Below the pieces are notes generated by a model. It made no database searches. It saw only the letters and a list, made by a program, of their open reading frames with translations, and was not told the origin of the DNA. DNA of 14,544 bases from Planctomycetaceae bacterium (lineage in GTDB: Bacteria > Planctomycetota > Planctomycetia > Planctomycetales > Planctomycetaceae), in NCBI GenBank assembly GCA_020426425.1, contig JAGQQB010000037.1, positions 1 to 14,544 on the forward strand, in the 5' to 3' direction. This document shows, in pieces, positions 6,165-14,544 of this stretch; position 1 is the first letter of the stretch, and the number at the start of each line of letters is the position of its first letter. The translations under genes were made by a program, and so were the position numbers.

Positions 6165-7472
6165 ATGCGTCATGCTGCCCTGTTCGTTGTTGTCCTGCTG
6201 GTGCTGGTGGGTGGGATGTTTGTGCTTGGGCCGCAGGGGACTGCGGCGCAGAACACCGTGTTGCAGGCGCAGGGCGAATTGCAGTGGTATCGCGGGAACA
6301 TGCATACGCATTCGTACTGGAGCGATGGCGACAACTTCCTGGAGATGATCGCGCACTGGTACGAGCAGAACGATTACGACTTCCTGGTGTTCACCGATCA
6401 CAATGTGCTCGCTGATCGCGAACGCTGGGTCGATGTCGCGAAAATCAAGCAGGGGGAGAAAGCGTTTCTCAAACTCAAGGAGGCGTTCCCAGACTGGGTC
6501 GAACAGCGCGAAGTGGACGACCGGACAGAAGTGCGGCTGCGGACATTTTCCGAAGTCTCAGAGCGATTCAACAAACCGGGCGAGTATCTGCTGATCCAGG
6601 GGGAGGAGATCACCGATCACTATCACCGCCATCCTGTGCATATGAACGCGCACAACGTTCAGGAACTCATCACGCCACGCGGTGGAGAGAGTGTGCGGGA
6701 GGTGATGCAGAACAATGTCGACGCGGTGCTGGCCCAACGCGAACGGACGGGGCAGCCGATGATTATTCATCTGAACCATCCGAACTTCGGCTACGCCGTG
6801 ACCGCCGAAGACCTGATGCACATCGTGGGAGAGAAATTCTTCGAGGTGTACAACGGCCATCCTGGGGTGCATAACTCGGGGGATGAGCTGCATGCTTCGA
6901 CCGAACGAATCTGGGACATTGTGCTGACGAAGCGACTGGCGGAACTCGATTTGCCAGTGATGTACGGCCTGGCAACTGACGATGGGCACAGCTATCACAA
7001 CATCCCCAGTCGAGCGAGCGAACCGGGCCGAGGCTGGGTCATGGTGCTGTCCGATCAACTGCAGCCAGGTTCGTTGATTGATGCACTCGAAGCGGGCCGG
7101 TTCTACGCCTCAAGCGGAGTGACACTGTCCCGGGTTGATTCATCCCCGAAAGGCTTGTCCCTGGAAGTCGCCGCTGTCGAAGGCGAGACGTACACAATCG
7201 AGTTCATCGGCACCAGGAAAGGTTACAACCCCGAAGGAACGCCGATCAAGAATCCTGCCAACCCGGAATTGCCAGTCACGCAGAAGTACGACGAGTCGAT
7301 CGGCGCGCTGCTGAAGACCGTGCAGGGGACGGCAGCAAGCTATGAGTTCACCGGCGATGAAATCTACGTCCGCGCCAGGGTGACTTCGTCGGCGAAACAT
7401 CCGAACCCGTCGGAGGTGGGTGAACCACAGCGAGCGTGGGTGCAACCGGTCGTGGGGCCGGGGACGAACTAG
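6165..7472 (+). CDS. Exported PHP-domain metallohydrolase, CehA/McbA-like
   Basis: The protein has 435 residues and starts with a clear signal peptide (residues 1-28, ending near GTAAQ), so it acts outside the cytoplasm. The PHP phosphoesterase fold follows, with its metal ligands visible: H47 and H49 in NMHTHS, D78-H79 in VFTDHN, E147/E148 in IQGEE, H202/H205 in HLNHPNF and D272/D273 with H275 in ATDDGH. This pattern matches the CehA/McbA branch, whose members hydrolyse phosphoesters or carbaryl-type esters. After about residue 320 (RFYASSG) comes a beta-rich C-terminal part likely to be an Ig-like domain. The natural substrate cannot be read from the sequence. The gene stands alone on its strand, divergent from the transporter operon and convergent with the propeller gene. 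Confidence 0.88.
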   Translation: MRHAALFVVVLLVLVGGMFVLGPQGTAAQNTVLQAQGELQWYRGNMHTHSYWSDGDNFLEMIAHWYEQNDYDFLVFTDHNVLADRERWVDVAKIKQGEKAFLKLKEAFPDWVEQREVDDRTEVRLRTFSEVSERFNKPGEYLLIQGEEITDHYHRHPVHMNAHNVQELITPRGGESVREVMQNNVDAVLAQRERTGQPMIIHLNHPNFGYAVTAEDLMHIVGEKFFEVYNGHPGVHNSGDELHASTERIWDIVLTKRLAELDLPVMYGLATDDGHSYHNIPSRASEPGRGWVMVLSDQLQPGSLIDALEAGRFYASSGVTLSRVDSSPKGLSLEVAAVEGETYTIEFIGTRKGYNPEGTPIKNPANPELPVTQKYDESIGALLKTVQGTAASYEFTGDEIYVRARVTSSAKHPNPSEVGEPQRAWVQPVVGPGTN

Positions 7473-7477
7473 CGCTG

Positions 7478-7515
7478 TTGGCGCTGTCGCCAAGCCCGGT
7501 CTTCGCAAGACCGGG
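7478..7515. terminator. Two tandem hairpins between convergent genes
   Basis: The first hairpin pairs TTGGCG (7478-7483) with CGCCAA (7488-7493) over a CTGT loop. The second pairs CCCGGTCTT (7495-7503) with AAGACCGGG (7507-7515), a perfect 9-bp stem on a 3-base loop. They fill the 49-base gap between the two stop codons. No T-run follows on either strand, so they may end transcription in both directions by another route or be a repeat element. Confidence 0.5.
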
Positions 7516-7521
7516 TCCGCA

Positions 7522-8331
7522 CTATTGCGCTGGATACAGCTTCGTCACCGTTCCCTCCGGCCTGATCTGAAACAGCCCTGGAGCGCGGGAGTCGATCAGG
7601 AGCAGGTTTTCGTCCTGCCAGCACATGCCAACCGGGTTTGAGAACTGATCGCTGGTGGCCCACTTCTCGGGCTGACCGCCAGCGGGAATCTTCCAGATGG
7701 TCTTGGCGTAACCATCAGAGATGTAGACAGAGCCATCTTTGCCGACGAGAACTTCGTGCGGGAACTCGAAGGTGAGACCGTCGTGAATAACGGTTTCCGA
7801 GCCATCGGCCGCACGCTTACGAAGCTGCGGCTTGTTCGGAGATAGCAGCCACAGGTTGCCTTCAGCATCGACATCGACGCCGCGCGGGCCAGAGAGAACG
7901 GCGACTTCTTCTGGTTTGCCACCACCGAGGGGAAACTTCCAGACGCGGGAGAGTTCGAGATCGGTGACGTACACGGTTTCACCGCTGGTGGCGATTTGCG
8001 TCGGGATGCCGATGCGTCCTTCGGTCAGCGGCACCGGTTTGCCATCCTCGATGCGGTAGACCTCGCGCGTCGCGGAATCACCGGCGAGCAGCACGCCATC
8101 TGCGGTCACATGCACGCAGCGAATCGCGTTCAGCGGCGTGCGGAACTTCTTTTCCCCCTGCACATGGACACTCAATTCGCCATCGGCAAGTTTCCAGATA
8201 CCGGGCAGCTTGAGGTCGGCGATGTACAATGTGCCGTCTTGGGCAGTAGCCACATCGAGCGGATAGACCCAGTCTGCGGCGTCAGCGGTCAGGGGACAGA
8301 GCAAGGTGAGTAGCAGTACTGATCGGAACAT
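7522..8331 (-). CDS. Exported NHL/SMP-30-like beta-propeller protein
   Basis: With the ATG at 8331 the protein has 269 residues and begins with a clean signal peptide, MFRSVLLLTLLCPLTADA followed by ADW. The open frame extends further upstream, but that part lacks coding character and would bury the signal peptide. The mature part consists of repeated four-strand blades with the pattern DG-x-hydrophobic-Y-hydrophobic-xD followed by hydrophobic-W-K: DGTLYIADLKLPGIWKL, ETVYVTDLELSRVWKF, DGSVYISDGYAKTIWKI and ENLLLIDSRAPGLFQI. This is the NHL or SMP-30/gluconolactonase-like propeller layout with about five or six blades. Such proteins bind ligands or act as lactonases; I see no conserved metal-site set that would decide. 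It converges on the PHP-domain gene, and a link between the two is unproven. Confidence 0.82.
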   Translation of the reverse strand: MFRSVLLLTLLCPLTADAADWVYPLDVATAQDGTLYIADLKLPGIWKLADGELSVHVQGEKKFRTPLNAIRCVHVTADGVLLAGDSATREVYRIEDGKPVPLTEGRIGIPTQIATSGETVYVTDLELSRVWKFPLGGGKPEEVAVLSGPRGVDVDAEGNLWLLSPNKPQLRKRAADGSETVIHDGLTFEFPHEVLVGKDGSVYISDGYAKTIWKIPAGGQPEKWATSDQFSNPVGMCWQDENLLLIDSRAPGLFQIRPEGTVTKLYPAQ

Positions 8332-8854
8332 GGGCAGAGCAGAAAGATGGGTTTGGAGCGATCTTTGGACAGTCATGCTACCGCGTCTGTCTACGTAGGG
8401 CCACTCCCCGGGAAAGGGCCAAGCGCGCGTGTGTCTGGCAGATGTCGACTGCCGAGAAGAACTTTTGCTGACCACCGATTGCCGACTGCTGACCGCCACC
8501 CGCGTCGAACTGATCGGCGTGCAAATTCGAAGACGCCCTGTCCACTACATCGGGGCGAAACCGCGCGAGGCGAATTCGACGCTGTGACCAATTCGTTACA
8601 GCGGTTTATCGGTACCGCCGTATAGAATGACGCCACAAGTAAGAATCCGCACTTTTTGCCTCAGTTTCCCAGAATCCGTGTGCAGCGCTCGCCTCCCTGT
8701 GCGTCATGATGTTGTGGGAAACTCCGCTGGCTGGGTGCAGTCTAACCATTCTTTGCAGACCTCCCAGTCGGTATACTCGGTGTATTCGCACCATACTGAT
8801 TCCGCGCCGGTGAAATCGTCATTGGCAATCTGGTTGTGCGTCAGGATTTGAGAC
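8332..8854. other. Long divergent spacer before the giant-protein genes
   Basis: No supported gene lies in these 523 bases. TATAGAAT at 8621-8628 with TTACAG at 8596-8601 looks like a plus-strand promoter, though the 19-base spacing is long. A second -10-like TATACT lies at 8772-8777 without a well-spaced -35 element. If the first is used, the transcript has a leader of about 220 bases. An inverted repeat, agtttccca (8663-8671) with tgggaaact (8715-8723), lies in that leader. Confidence 0.35.
8843..8846 (+). promoter_or_regulatory. Ribosome binding site of the 1244-residue protein gene
   Basis: AGGA lies eight bases before the ATG at 8855 and agrees with a start directly in front of the signal peptide. 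Confidence 0.5.
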
Positions 8855-11800
8855 ATGAGATTTGAATTGAGCGGCCGCCCCTTGTGTTTTGCGTTCTTCG
8901 CCTGTTGGCTCCTGGGAGGTGCCTCCTCCTTTATCGTCGCGGATGACGCGGAGCGACCACCCACGCCACCGGCGGCGGAGACAGTTGAGGAAGGCGCCTC
9001 TGGCGATACGACGGGAACACCCGAAACGGCTGAGGCTTCTGCTGCGGGGGCAGCTGCAGGGGCGGCGACCGAGGCGGTCCCTCCCGTGCCGGGCGAGCGG
9101 ATCATTTATGTCCCGTTCAGCAAGTTGGGGGACACGCTCGATCAACCTGATTCGTCGGTTGTGTTGCCGTACGCGGAGTACCTGAAGCTTAAGCAGCAGT
9201 GGGAAGAGTCCCGGAAGCCCGAGCAGCCAGTGAGTGTGGTACTGACGCAGGCGGATTATGTGGGTGTGGTCGAGAAGGACTTTGCCCGACTGACGCTCAC
9301 ATTGCAGGCCAAGGTGCTGGGACCAGCGTGGTCGCGAATTCCGATTCAATTCGGCGCGGCGGCGGTCGGGAAGGTGACAGGCAAGGACGTATTGATTCGC
9401 GGGACTGGAGAAGGCGCGTATGAACTGATCTTTGGTCAGCCCGGCGAGCAGATAGTGACCATCGAACTTGGCGTGCCGGTGAGTCAGTCTCCCGATGGAC
9501 GACGCTTCGACTTCTCCTGCCCACCCGTCGCGGTGCAGACGATCGATATCACTGTGCCGGAAGCGGAACAGGCAATCGAAATTCAGCCGACGGGGTTGCG
9601 GGAACCAGTCGAGCAGCAGCCAGAACAAGGGACCCGGGCGATTGTCCAGACCGGTTCCACCCAGCACATTCAGGTTGCGTGGCGGGCGCGCGCGTCGCAG
9701 AAGCCAGAGATGGATCTGCTGGCAAGTGTGACAAATCGGACGCTGGTGACGATTGGCGATGGACTGATCCACACCGACGCGTGGCTGACGTACGACGTGC
9801 TGCGGGGGCGACTCGCACAGTTCCAAATCGTCGTCCCGGCGGATCACCGGATTCTTGACATCAATGCAAACGTCCGCATCAAGAGTTGGAAGCCGACCGA
9901 GCGTGATGGACGGCAAGTGGTCGACGTGGTGCTGCTGGCGGCGAGCGACAAGCCGGTTACACTCGATGTTCACACCCAGCGCAAACTCGGAACCGACGCG
10001 TTTGAAACAATCGGCCTGAGCGAAGAGGGCACGACCTGGGGCGTCCACGCACTCGATGCGGTGCGGGAAAGCGGTCAGTTCGCAGTCCGACATAGTCCCG
10101 ATCTCACGCTGAATGTGCTCGATCAGACGGGACTGATTCGCATTGAGCAACAATCGGTCGATCAGCAGTTGGCGGGTGACAACGCGCTGGCATTCAAGTT
10201 CTACAGTCCCCGGGCACGATTGCAGCTGTCGGCCAAACCGGTCGAACCGCGACTGACCGTGACAAACTCGACCGCCGTCATCTTCACTGAAGATGAACTG
10301 CGGTCGGAGTCGCAGTTCCAATACGCCGTGGAGCGGACGGGCATCTTCGGATTGCAGTTGCAACTCCCGGAGGACTTCCAAGTGGATGCAGTCGAGTGCC
10401 CTCTGATGAAGGAGTACACCGTCGACGACGCGACGCGACGGCTCAACGTCACGCTCGCAGAGCGGCATCAGGGGGGCTTGATGCTGGTGGTCAAGGGACA
10501 TCGTGAGTTCGATGCGTCGATGGACTCCAGCGAACAGGTGCTGCCGGTCGTGGAGCCATTGAATGTCGAACGCGAAACCGGAAGCGTGATGGTCTTCGCC
10601 AAAGATGCGATTGAGGTCGTGACATCGACTGAGGGGCTTGCTGGCGCGCAGCCGTTGCCTGCGCCACCGCAAATGCGTGATCAGGCACGCCTCGCCTCGG
10701 CCTGGAGTTTCACGCGCCGACCGCTGACGATTCCCGTCCGCACCATCCGCAAGCCGACCCGCCTGTCGGCCCGGGTGGCATCAACGATCGATGTGCAGCC
10801 AGAAGTGACGGAAGTGAAGCACACGGTGCGGTTCCTGGTGGAGTATGCAGGCATCGACACCTTCCGCGTGAATGTTCCAGAGGCGGTGAGCGACCAGGTC
10901 CGGATCGAAGTCGCTCCCGGTTCGAATGTGGCGATTAAGCAAAAGACCGCCAGCGATCCCGTCGAGGACTGGGTGACCTGGACGATTGTGATGCAGCGCG
11001 AGGTGCTGGGCGAACAGGCATTCGAACTCTCGTGGTTTGTGCAATCTGCAGAAGCAGAGACGAATGAGGCTGGCACTGCCCCGGCAGATCCTGAGCCAAC
11101 ACCCGCAGATGCCGCACCCAATGCGGACGTTGATGCAGACGACGCGAATGCAGCCGATCCAAATGCCGCGACCGCGACCGCGAATAGCGATGAGGACAAG
11201 CCGGAGAGGTTGAGCCTGTCCCTGGTGCGTCCACTCGGCATGCAGAATGAAGACGGGGAGGACACCACACCACTGTCCAAGGTGTACGGCGAAGTGCTGA
11301 TCACCAAAGAGCGATCGGTCTCGCTGAGCACAACGGCGGAGGGAGGAGAGATCGAAGCAATCGATCTGCGCGAACTGCAGCTGTTGCCGCAGGAAGGAAC
11401 CGATGCCTTCCGCTACTTCAAATTGCCGGAGACCGGAACCGCGACGTTGGCGATCACCCGGACACGACATGAAATTCAGGAAGTGGTCGCGACGGTTGTT
11501 CCCCGGGCACTGGTGGAAGTGGTGACAGACGAAGATGCGGAAGCAACGTATCGCTGCCGCATGTTGGTGAAGTCGACCGAACGTCAGCGACTCCTGGTGC
11601 ATCTGCCGAAAGACCTGCAGGTGCTTGGCGTGTTCGTGAACAACCGCGACATCAAGCTGGAACGGGCCGAGGTGGCCGATCAGCAGGGAATGGAGCTGTG
11701 GGACCACTATTGGGTCAATGTAGCGAGGACCGGTTCATCGGAAGATCCGTTCCTGTTAACGTTCCAGTTCTTGTGGCATCTGGACCATCCCTTGGGCCGT

Positions 11801-12589
11801 AGCCAGTTTGGCCGGGGACGACTTGCGCTACCGTTGCCGCTCCTGGGCGGCATGGGATCCGGAGCCGCGATCCAGGAGTTGAAAGTCTGCGTCTGGGTGC
11901 CTGATGACTATGTGCTCGTCGGCAACCCCGATCACTTCAAGCTGCATCAGCTGCGGCGGTATGTCGACGAGGTACTGCTCGGCAGTCGGCCGGACCGCGA
12001 CGCGCAGTCGTTAGAAAGCTGGATTCAACAGGGCGTCTCACAGGCGACCGGATTTCTGCAATTTCCAACGCAAGGGCGGCAACCATACATCTACACGAAC
12101 CTGGGCGGCGCGGCACAACTGAGGGTGGTATGGTGGCATCGACTAACGATGACGCTTCTCTTCAGCGGAGCTGCGGCGCTCATCGGTCTGATTCTGATCA
12201 ACACTCCCTGGGAGAATAAACTGGGGATCTTGTTGCTCGCGGGATTTGCCGCAGTGTTGTACGGCGTGAACGACAGCCACGGCCTGTTTAGCGGCATGCA
12301 GGCAGCCCAATATGGTCTAATCACATTGATCGGCCTGTGGCTGATTCACGGTGTGTTCTCAGTCCTGAAACGATTTGCTCCGCACGCGACCAACGGGACG
12401 GCCACTCCGACGACCCAGGTCGCGCCGCCGGCACCGACGCACGAGCCGCCACGTGAGACCGAGTCACCGCCGAATCCGCAAATTAAGTCCGCCGACGGTT
12501 CAGCGACATCACACGAGCAACCGACTGATGACGCACCAACCGACAACGACGGTTCGAGCGACGCCGTTGGGGAGGGGAACCATGAGTAG
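8855..12589 (+). CDS. Giant exported, C-terminally membrane-anchored protein of unknown function
   Basis: I do not recognise a named family in these 1244 residues. The N-terminus is a signal peptide (about 1-30, CFAFFACWLLGGASSFIVA), followed by an Ala/Thr/Glu-rich segment to about 80. Residues 83-730 are mostly alternating beta-type sequence, suggesting several beta-sandwich domains. A low-complexity Ala/Asp/Asn/Pro linker spans about 731-786, then more beta-rich sequence. Three transmembrane segments lie at about 1099-1117, 1123-1139 and 1153-1171. A Pro/Thr/Asp-rich tail ends the protein. The bulk is therefore expected outside the cytoplasmic membrane. Two blocks, about 83-172 and 291-375, resemble the next gene's product. 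That gene overlaps this one by 8 bases, so they form an operon. A role in envelope structure or adhesion is only a guess. Confidence 0.85.
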   Translation: MRFELSGRPLCFAFFACWLLGGASSFIVADDAERPPTPPAAETVEEGASGDTTGTPETAEASAAGAAAGAATEAVPPVPGERIIYVPFSKLGDTLDQPDSSVVLPYAEYLKLKQQWEESRKPEQPVSVVLTQADYVGVVEKDFARLTLTLQAKVLGPAWSRIPIQFGAAAVGKVTGKDVLIRGTGEGAYELIFGQPGEQIVTIELGVPVSQSPDGRRFDFSCPPVAVQTIDITVPEAEQAIEIQPTGLREPVEQQPEQGTRAIVQTGSTQHIQVAWRARASQKPEMDLLASVTNRTLVTIGDGLIHTDAWLTYDVLRGRLAQFQIVVPADHRILDINANVRIKSWKPTERDGRQVVDVVLLAASDKPVTLDVHTQRKLGTDAFETIGLSEEGTTWGVHALDAVRESGQFAVRHSPDLTLNVLDQTGLIRIEQQSVDQQLAGDNALAFKFYSPRARLQLSAKPVEPRLTVTNSTAVIFTEDELRSESQFQYAVERTGIFGLQLQLPEDFQVDAVECPLMKEYTVDDATRRLNVTLAERHQGGLMLVVKGHREFDASMDSSEQVLPVVEPLNVERETGSVMVFAKDAIEVVTSTEGLAGAQPLPAPPQMRDQARLASAWSFTRRPLTIPVRTIRKPTRLSARVASTIDVQPEVTEVKHTVRFLVEYAGIDTFRVNVPEAVSDQVRIEVAPGSNVAIKQKTASDPVEDWVTWTIVMQREVLGEQAFELSWFVQSAEAETNEAGTAPADPEPTPADAAPNADVDADDANAADPNAATATANSDEDKPERLSLSLVRPLGMQNEDGEDTTPLSKVYGEVLITKERSVSLSTTAEGGEIEAIDLRELQLLPQEGTDAFRYFKLPETGTATLAITRTRHEIQEVVATVVPRALVEVVTDEDAEATYRCRMLVKSTERQRLLVHLPKDLQVLGVFVNNRDIKLERAEVADQQGMELWDHYWVNVARTGSSEDPFLLTFQFLWHLDHPLGRSQFGRGRLALPLPLLGGMGSGAAIQELKVCVWVPDDYVLVGNPDHFKLHQLRRYVDEVLLGSRPDRDAQSLESWIQQGVSQATGFLQFPTQGRQPYIYTNLGGAAQLRVVWWHRLTMTLLFSGAAALIGLILINTPWENKLGILLLAGFAAVLYGVNDSHGLFSGMQAAQYGLITLIGLWLIHGVFSVLKRFAPHATNGTATPTTQVAPPAPTHEPPRETESPPNPQIKSADGSATSHEQPTDDAPTDNDGSSDAVGEGNHE
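12571..12577 (+). promoter_or_regulatory. Ribosome binding site of the second giant-protein gene
   Basis: GGAGGGG lies inside the end of the upstream gene, four to six bases before the ATG at 12582. It supports a start that overlaps the previous stop codon region and so supports translational coupling. Confidence 0.65.
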
Positions 12590-14544
12590 TTCTCCCATGA
12601 TCAAGCCGTCGCCGCGCAGCCCCAGCGTCATCGTTCGCTCCACGATCCAACGTCCCGCGATGTCGCCTCGTGCGAACCAATTCTCGGCAGGCCGACGCCA
12701 GTTGCTATGGCGCTATGATCGCGGAACGATCAGCGACGATGTCCCGCAGCTGTTCGTATGCGCGCTCCTCTGGATCGGATTGCTGTTTGTGCTGCCGACT
12801 CCCGCTGGCGCACAGGATGCGTCCGCCACTCCAGACACGCTGAGAATTCGACATCTCTACGTCCCCGATGGGGATTTGGGAGCGCCATTGCACCGCGATC
12901 GGGAAGGGATCGTGATGGGCGCAATGGAGTTCGCCCGACTTGTAGCCGCCGCCCAAGCGGATCACTCGACCGCCCCTTCAGCGGGTGAAGTCCTCTTGGA
13001 GAACGCCAGTTACAAGGCCCAGGTTGAGGGCGATCGTCTGGTCGCTCAACTACAGGTCACGCTACGCAATCAAACTTCGAGTTGGGGACAGGCGACCGTG
13101 CGCATCGGTCGCTGGCAGGTCGAGCAGGCGCGGCTGATCAGTGGCCCCGATGCCAAACCAGTTCAGCCGCTGCTCACTCGAGTCGAGGATGCACTGCATG
13201 TGTATCTTCCGCGACCGGGAGACCACCAACTGTTGTTCGACATCTCGTTACCGCTGCAACCGATCGGTGCCGATCGGCGTGCGGTGATTGACTTGACCGG
13301 TGCGGCGAGCAGCGAGTTTCACATTCAGGTGCCTGCTGGGCGGAATCTGTTGCTCGAAGGCCTGGAGCTGAGTCGACCTGTGCCACTGACGGAAGTCGCA
13401 GAGTATGTCATTCCGGCGGGGGGACGCTCCGGGTTGCAGTTGGAACTGACGGACCGGCAACAGACTGCCCGGTCGGATGTACTGACATTCGCGTCGACGC
13501 TGTTCGGTGTGAATGTCGCGCCGGGAGAAGTGAGTTGGACAGCGCAGACCACATTGCAGGTATTCGGTCGTCCGATTGATGAACTCGCCTGTTCGGTTCC
13601 GGCGTCACTGGAGATCACTGGTGTCGAGTCGGTCGGACTGGAAGCCTGGGAACTGGCCGATGGGGCGGATGGTCGCACCGCGATTCAGTTGCGGTATCGT
13701 CAACCGTTTGCGGGGACGCGTACCATCACGTTTCGCGGTATTGTCAGTTCTGAACCTGAGGCCCCTTGGGAGGTCCCGAATCTGATGCTGGGCAGCGTCA
13801 GTTCGCATGTGGGAACGCTCGTCGTCTCGCATCCCAGCGGTGTGCGTCTGCAGGCGCAAGCCGCCAGTGGTGTGCGCGCGGTGAAGGGGTTGGCGATTCC
13901 CGACGGGTTTGTCGCGCCAGGATCGCAGCTGCAATATCAACTCTGGGATGAAGCGTTTCAGCTGAGCTACGCAACCTCGACCAAACAACAGGAAGTTCGC
14001 GCGGCGATGACCAACGTCCTCGACGTGCATCGCAACTGGCTCGATCTGTATACGTCGGTGAATTTGCAGACCCGGTTTGCCCCGCTGTTTGAAGCCCGCG
14101 TGCAATTGCCAGCGGACTGGTTGATCGTTTCCGTCCAGGAGAATGGGGCGGCGGCACCGTGGTCCATCGTGGCCCATGGCGACGCGGGTCAGGAGGTGCG
14201 TATTCCGCTCAGCCGTCCGCTCAATCCTGGTGAGACCACCGAACTGACGCTGGTCTCCATGCGGCAACCGGAGAGTTGGCCGGTCAACACCGAACCATCC
14301 ACGGTCACGCTACCGGAGGTGTCGTTGCCGCAAGCGGGCATGATCGAAGCCTTGTACGGCATTGTTGGCGATAACGTGTTCGACCTCGTGCCACAGGAGA
14401 TCGTGGGGCTTGACCCCGCACGGCAGGACGATGTGAATGTGCTCAATCAACGCTTGGCGGGGATCGGGAAACAGGTACGGCTAGGGTTTTCGTATCAGGA
14501 TTCGGTGTTCAGTGGTTCGCTGCTCGTCTCACGACGTCCGGCGA
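12582..14544 (+). CDS. Second giant exported protein, paralogue of the preceding one (3' end outside window)
   Basis: The frame stays open from the ATG at 12582 to the window edge, 654 codons, so the gene is partial. A strong GGAGGGG site and the 8-base overlap with the preceding gene support this start. A basic 56-residue N-terminal extension comes before a hydrophobic core (57-71, LFVCALLWIGLLFVL) and a likely cleavage site at AGA-Q78. The rest is beta-rich sequence without enzyme motifs. Two parts resemble the preceding protein in the same order: about 89-185 (LYVPDGDL, then LLENASYKAQVE) against 83-172, and about 470-560 (LPADWLIVSVQENG) against 291-375. Function is unknown; co-synthesis with its neighbour points to a joint role in the cell envelope. 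Confidence 0.85.
   Translation, partial: MSSSPMIKPSPRSPSVIVRSTIQRPAMSPRANQFSAGRRQLLWRYDRGTISDDVPQLFVCALLWIGLLFVLPTPAGAQDASATPDTLRIRHLYVPDGDLGAPLHRDREGIVMGAMEFARLVAAAQADHSTAPSAGEVLLENASYKAQVEGDRLVAQLQVTLRNQTSSWGQATVRIGRWQVEQARLISGPDAKPVQPLLTRVEDALHVYLPRPGDHQLLFDISLPLQPIGADRRAVIDLTGAASSEFHIQVPAGRNLLLEGLELSRPVPLTEVAEYVIPAGGRSGLQLELTDRQQTARSDVLTFASTLFGVNVAPGEVSWTAQTTLQVFGRPIDELACSVPASLEITGVESVGLEAWELADGADGRTAIQLRYRQPFAGTRTITFRGIVSSEPEAPWEVPNLMLGSVSSHVGTLVVSHPSGVRLQAQAASGVRAVKGLAIPDGFVAPGSQLQYQLWDEAFQLSYATSTKQQEVRAAMTNVLDVHRNWLDLYTSVNLQTRFAPLFEARVQLPADWLIVSVQENGAAAPWSIVAHGDAGQEVRIPLSRPLNPGETTELTLVSMRQPESWPVNTEPSTVTLPEVSLPQAGMIEALYGIVGDNVFDLVPQEIVGLDPARQDDVNVLNQRLAGIGKQVRLGFSYQDSVFSGSLLVSRRPA

Noticed and set aside
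5853..6401. 182-codon minus-strand frame and the plus-strand frames opposite it
   Set aside because: They cross the palindromic spacer and the ends of two well-supported genes, and show no recognisable motif.
8663..8723. 9-bp inverted repeat with a 43-base spacer
   Set aside because: Not listed as a feature because a few such repeats are expected by chance in a window of this size; mentioned only as part of the leader.
8819..10672. 617-codon open frame on the minus strand
   Set aside because: It is antisense to the 1244-residue protein gene, begins inside its leader, and has shadow-like composition (many Arg, His, Leu). The plus frame has a signal peptide, a ribosome binding site and membrane segments.
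10781..11707. 308-codon open frame on the minus strand
   Set aside because: Antisense to the same gene and rich in His, Arg and Cys, without motifs; explained by codon bias of the plus strand.
1..14544. CRISPR arrays, tRNA, rRNA or a defence-gene cluster
   Set aside because: No regularly spaced repeats, cloverleaf-like sequence, or nuclease, helicase or toxin motifs were found on reading the window.

Overview
The window most likely comes from a planctomycete (Planctomycetota, probably a Planctomycetaceae relative). This is inferred from the roughly 60% GC, long spacers with several kinds of palindromic elements, an HtrA/PDZ protease, a CehA/McbA-type exported metallohydrolase, an exported beta-propeller, and very large exported proteins of no recognised family. 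No marker gene fixes the genus.

Layout. 1-575: spacer with an inverted pair of REP-like palindromes. 576-2117 (+): HtrA/DegP-type serine protease with two PDZ domains. It converges on a Ppx/GppA-family phosphatase (3871-2282, -), and the two share a long hairpin that fits a bidirectional terminator. 3872-4585: spacer holding a short IS3-family OrfA, apparently an internally deleted insertion sequence. 5919-4586 (-): two-gene operon of a CzcD/ZitB-type cation efflux transporter and an uncharacterised 130-residue protein, overlapping by ATGA. 5920-6164: divergent spacer with a compound palindromic element. 6165-7472 (+): exported PHP-domain metallohydrolase, converging over two tandem hairpins on an exported NHL/SMP-30-like beta-propeller (8331-7522, -). 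8332-8854: 523-base spacer with possible promoter elements. 8855-12589 (+): 1244-residue exported and membrane-anchored protein. 12582-14544 (+): a second large exported protein, cut by the window edge, which overlaps the first gene by 8 bases.

How the genes relate. Several products act outside the cytoplasm: HtrA, the metallohydrolase, the propeller and the two giant proteins. The strongest lead is the terminal pair. The two giant proteins share at least two co-linear sequence blocks, so they look like tandem paralogues made from one translationally coupled transcript. They are candidates for a lineage-specific envelope system. No defence system, CRISPR array, tRNA or rRNA was seen.
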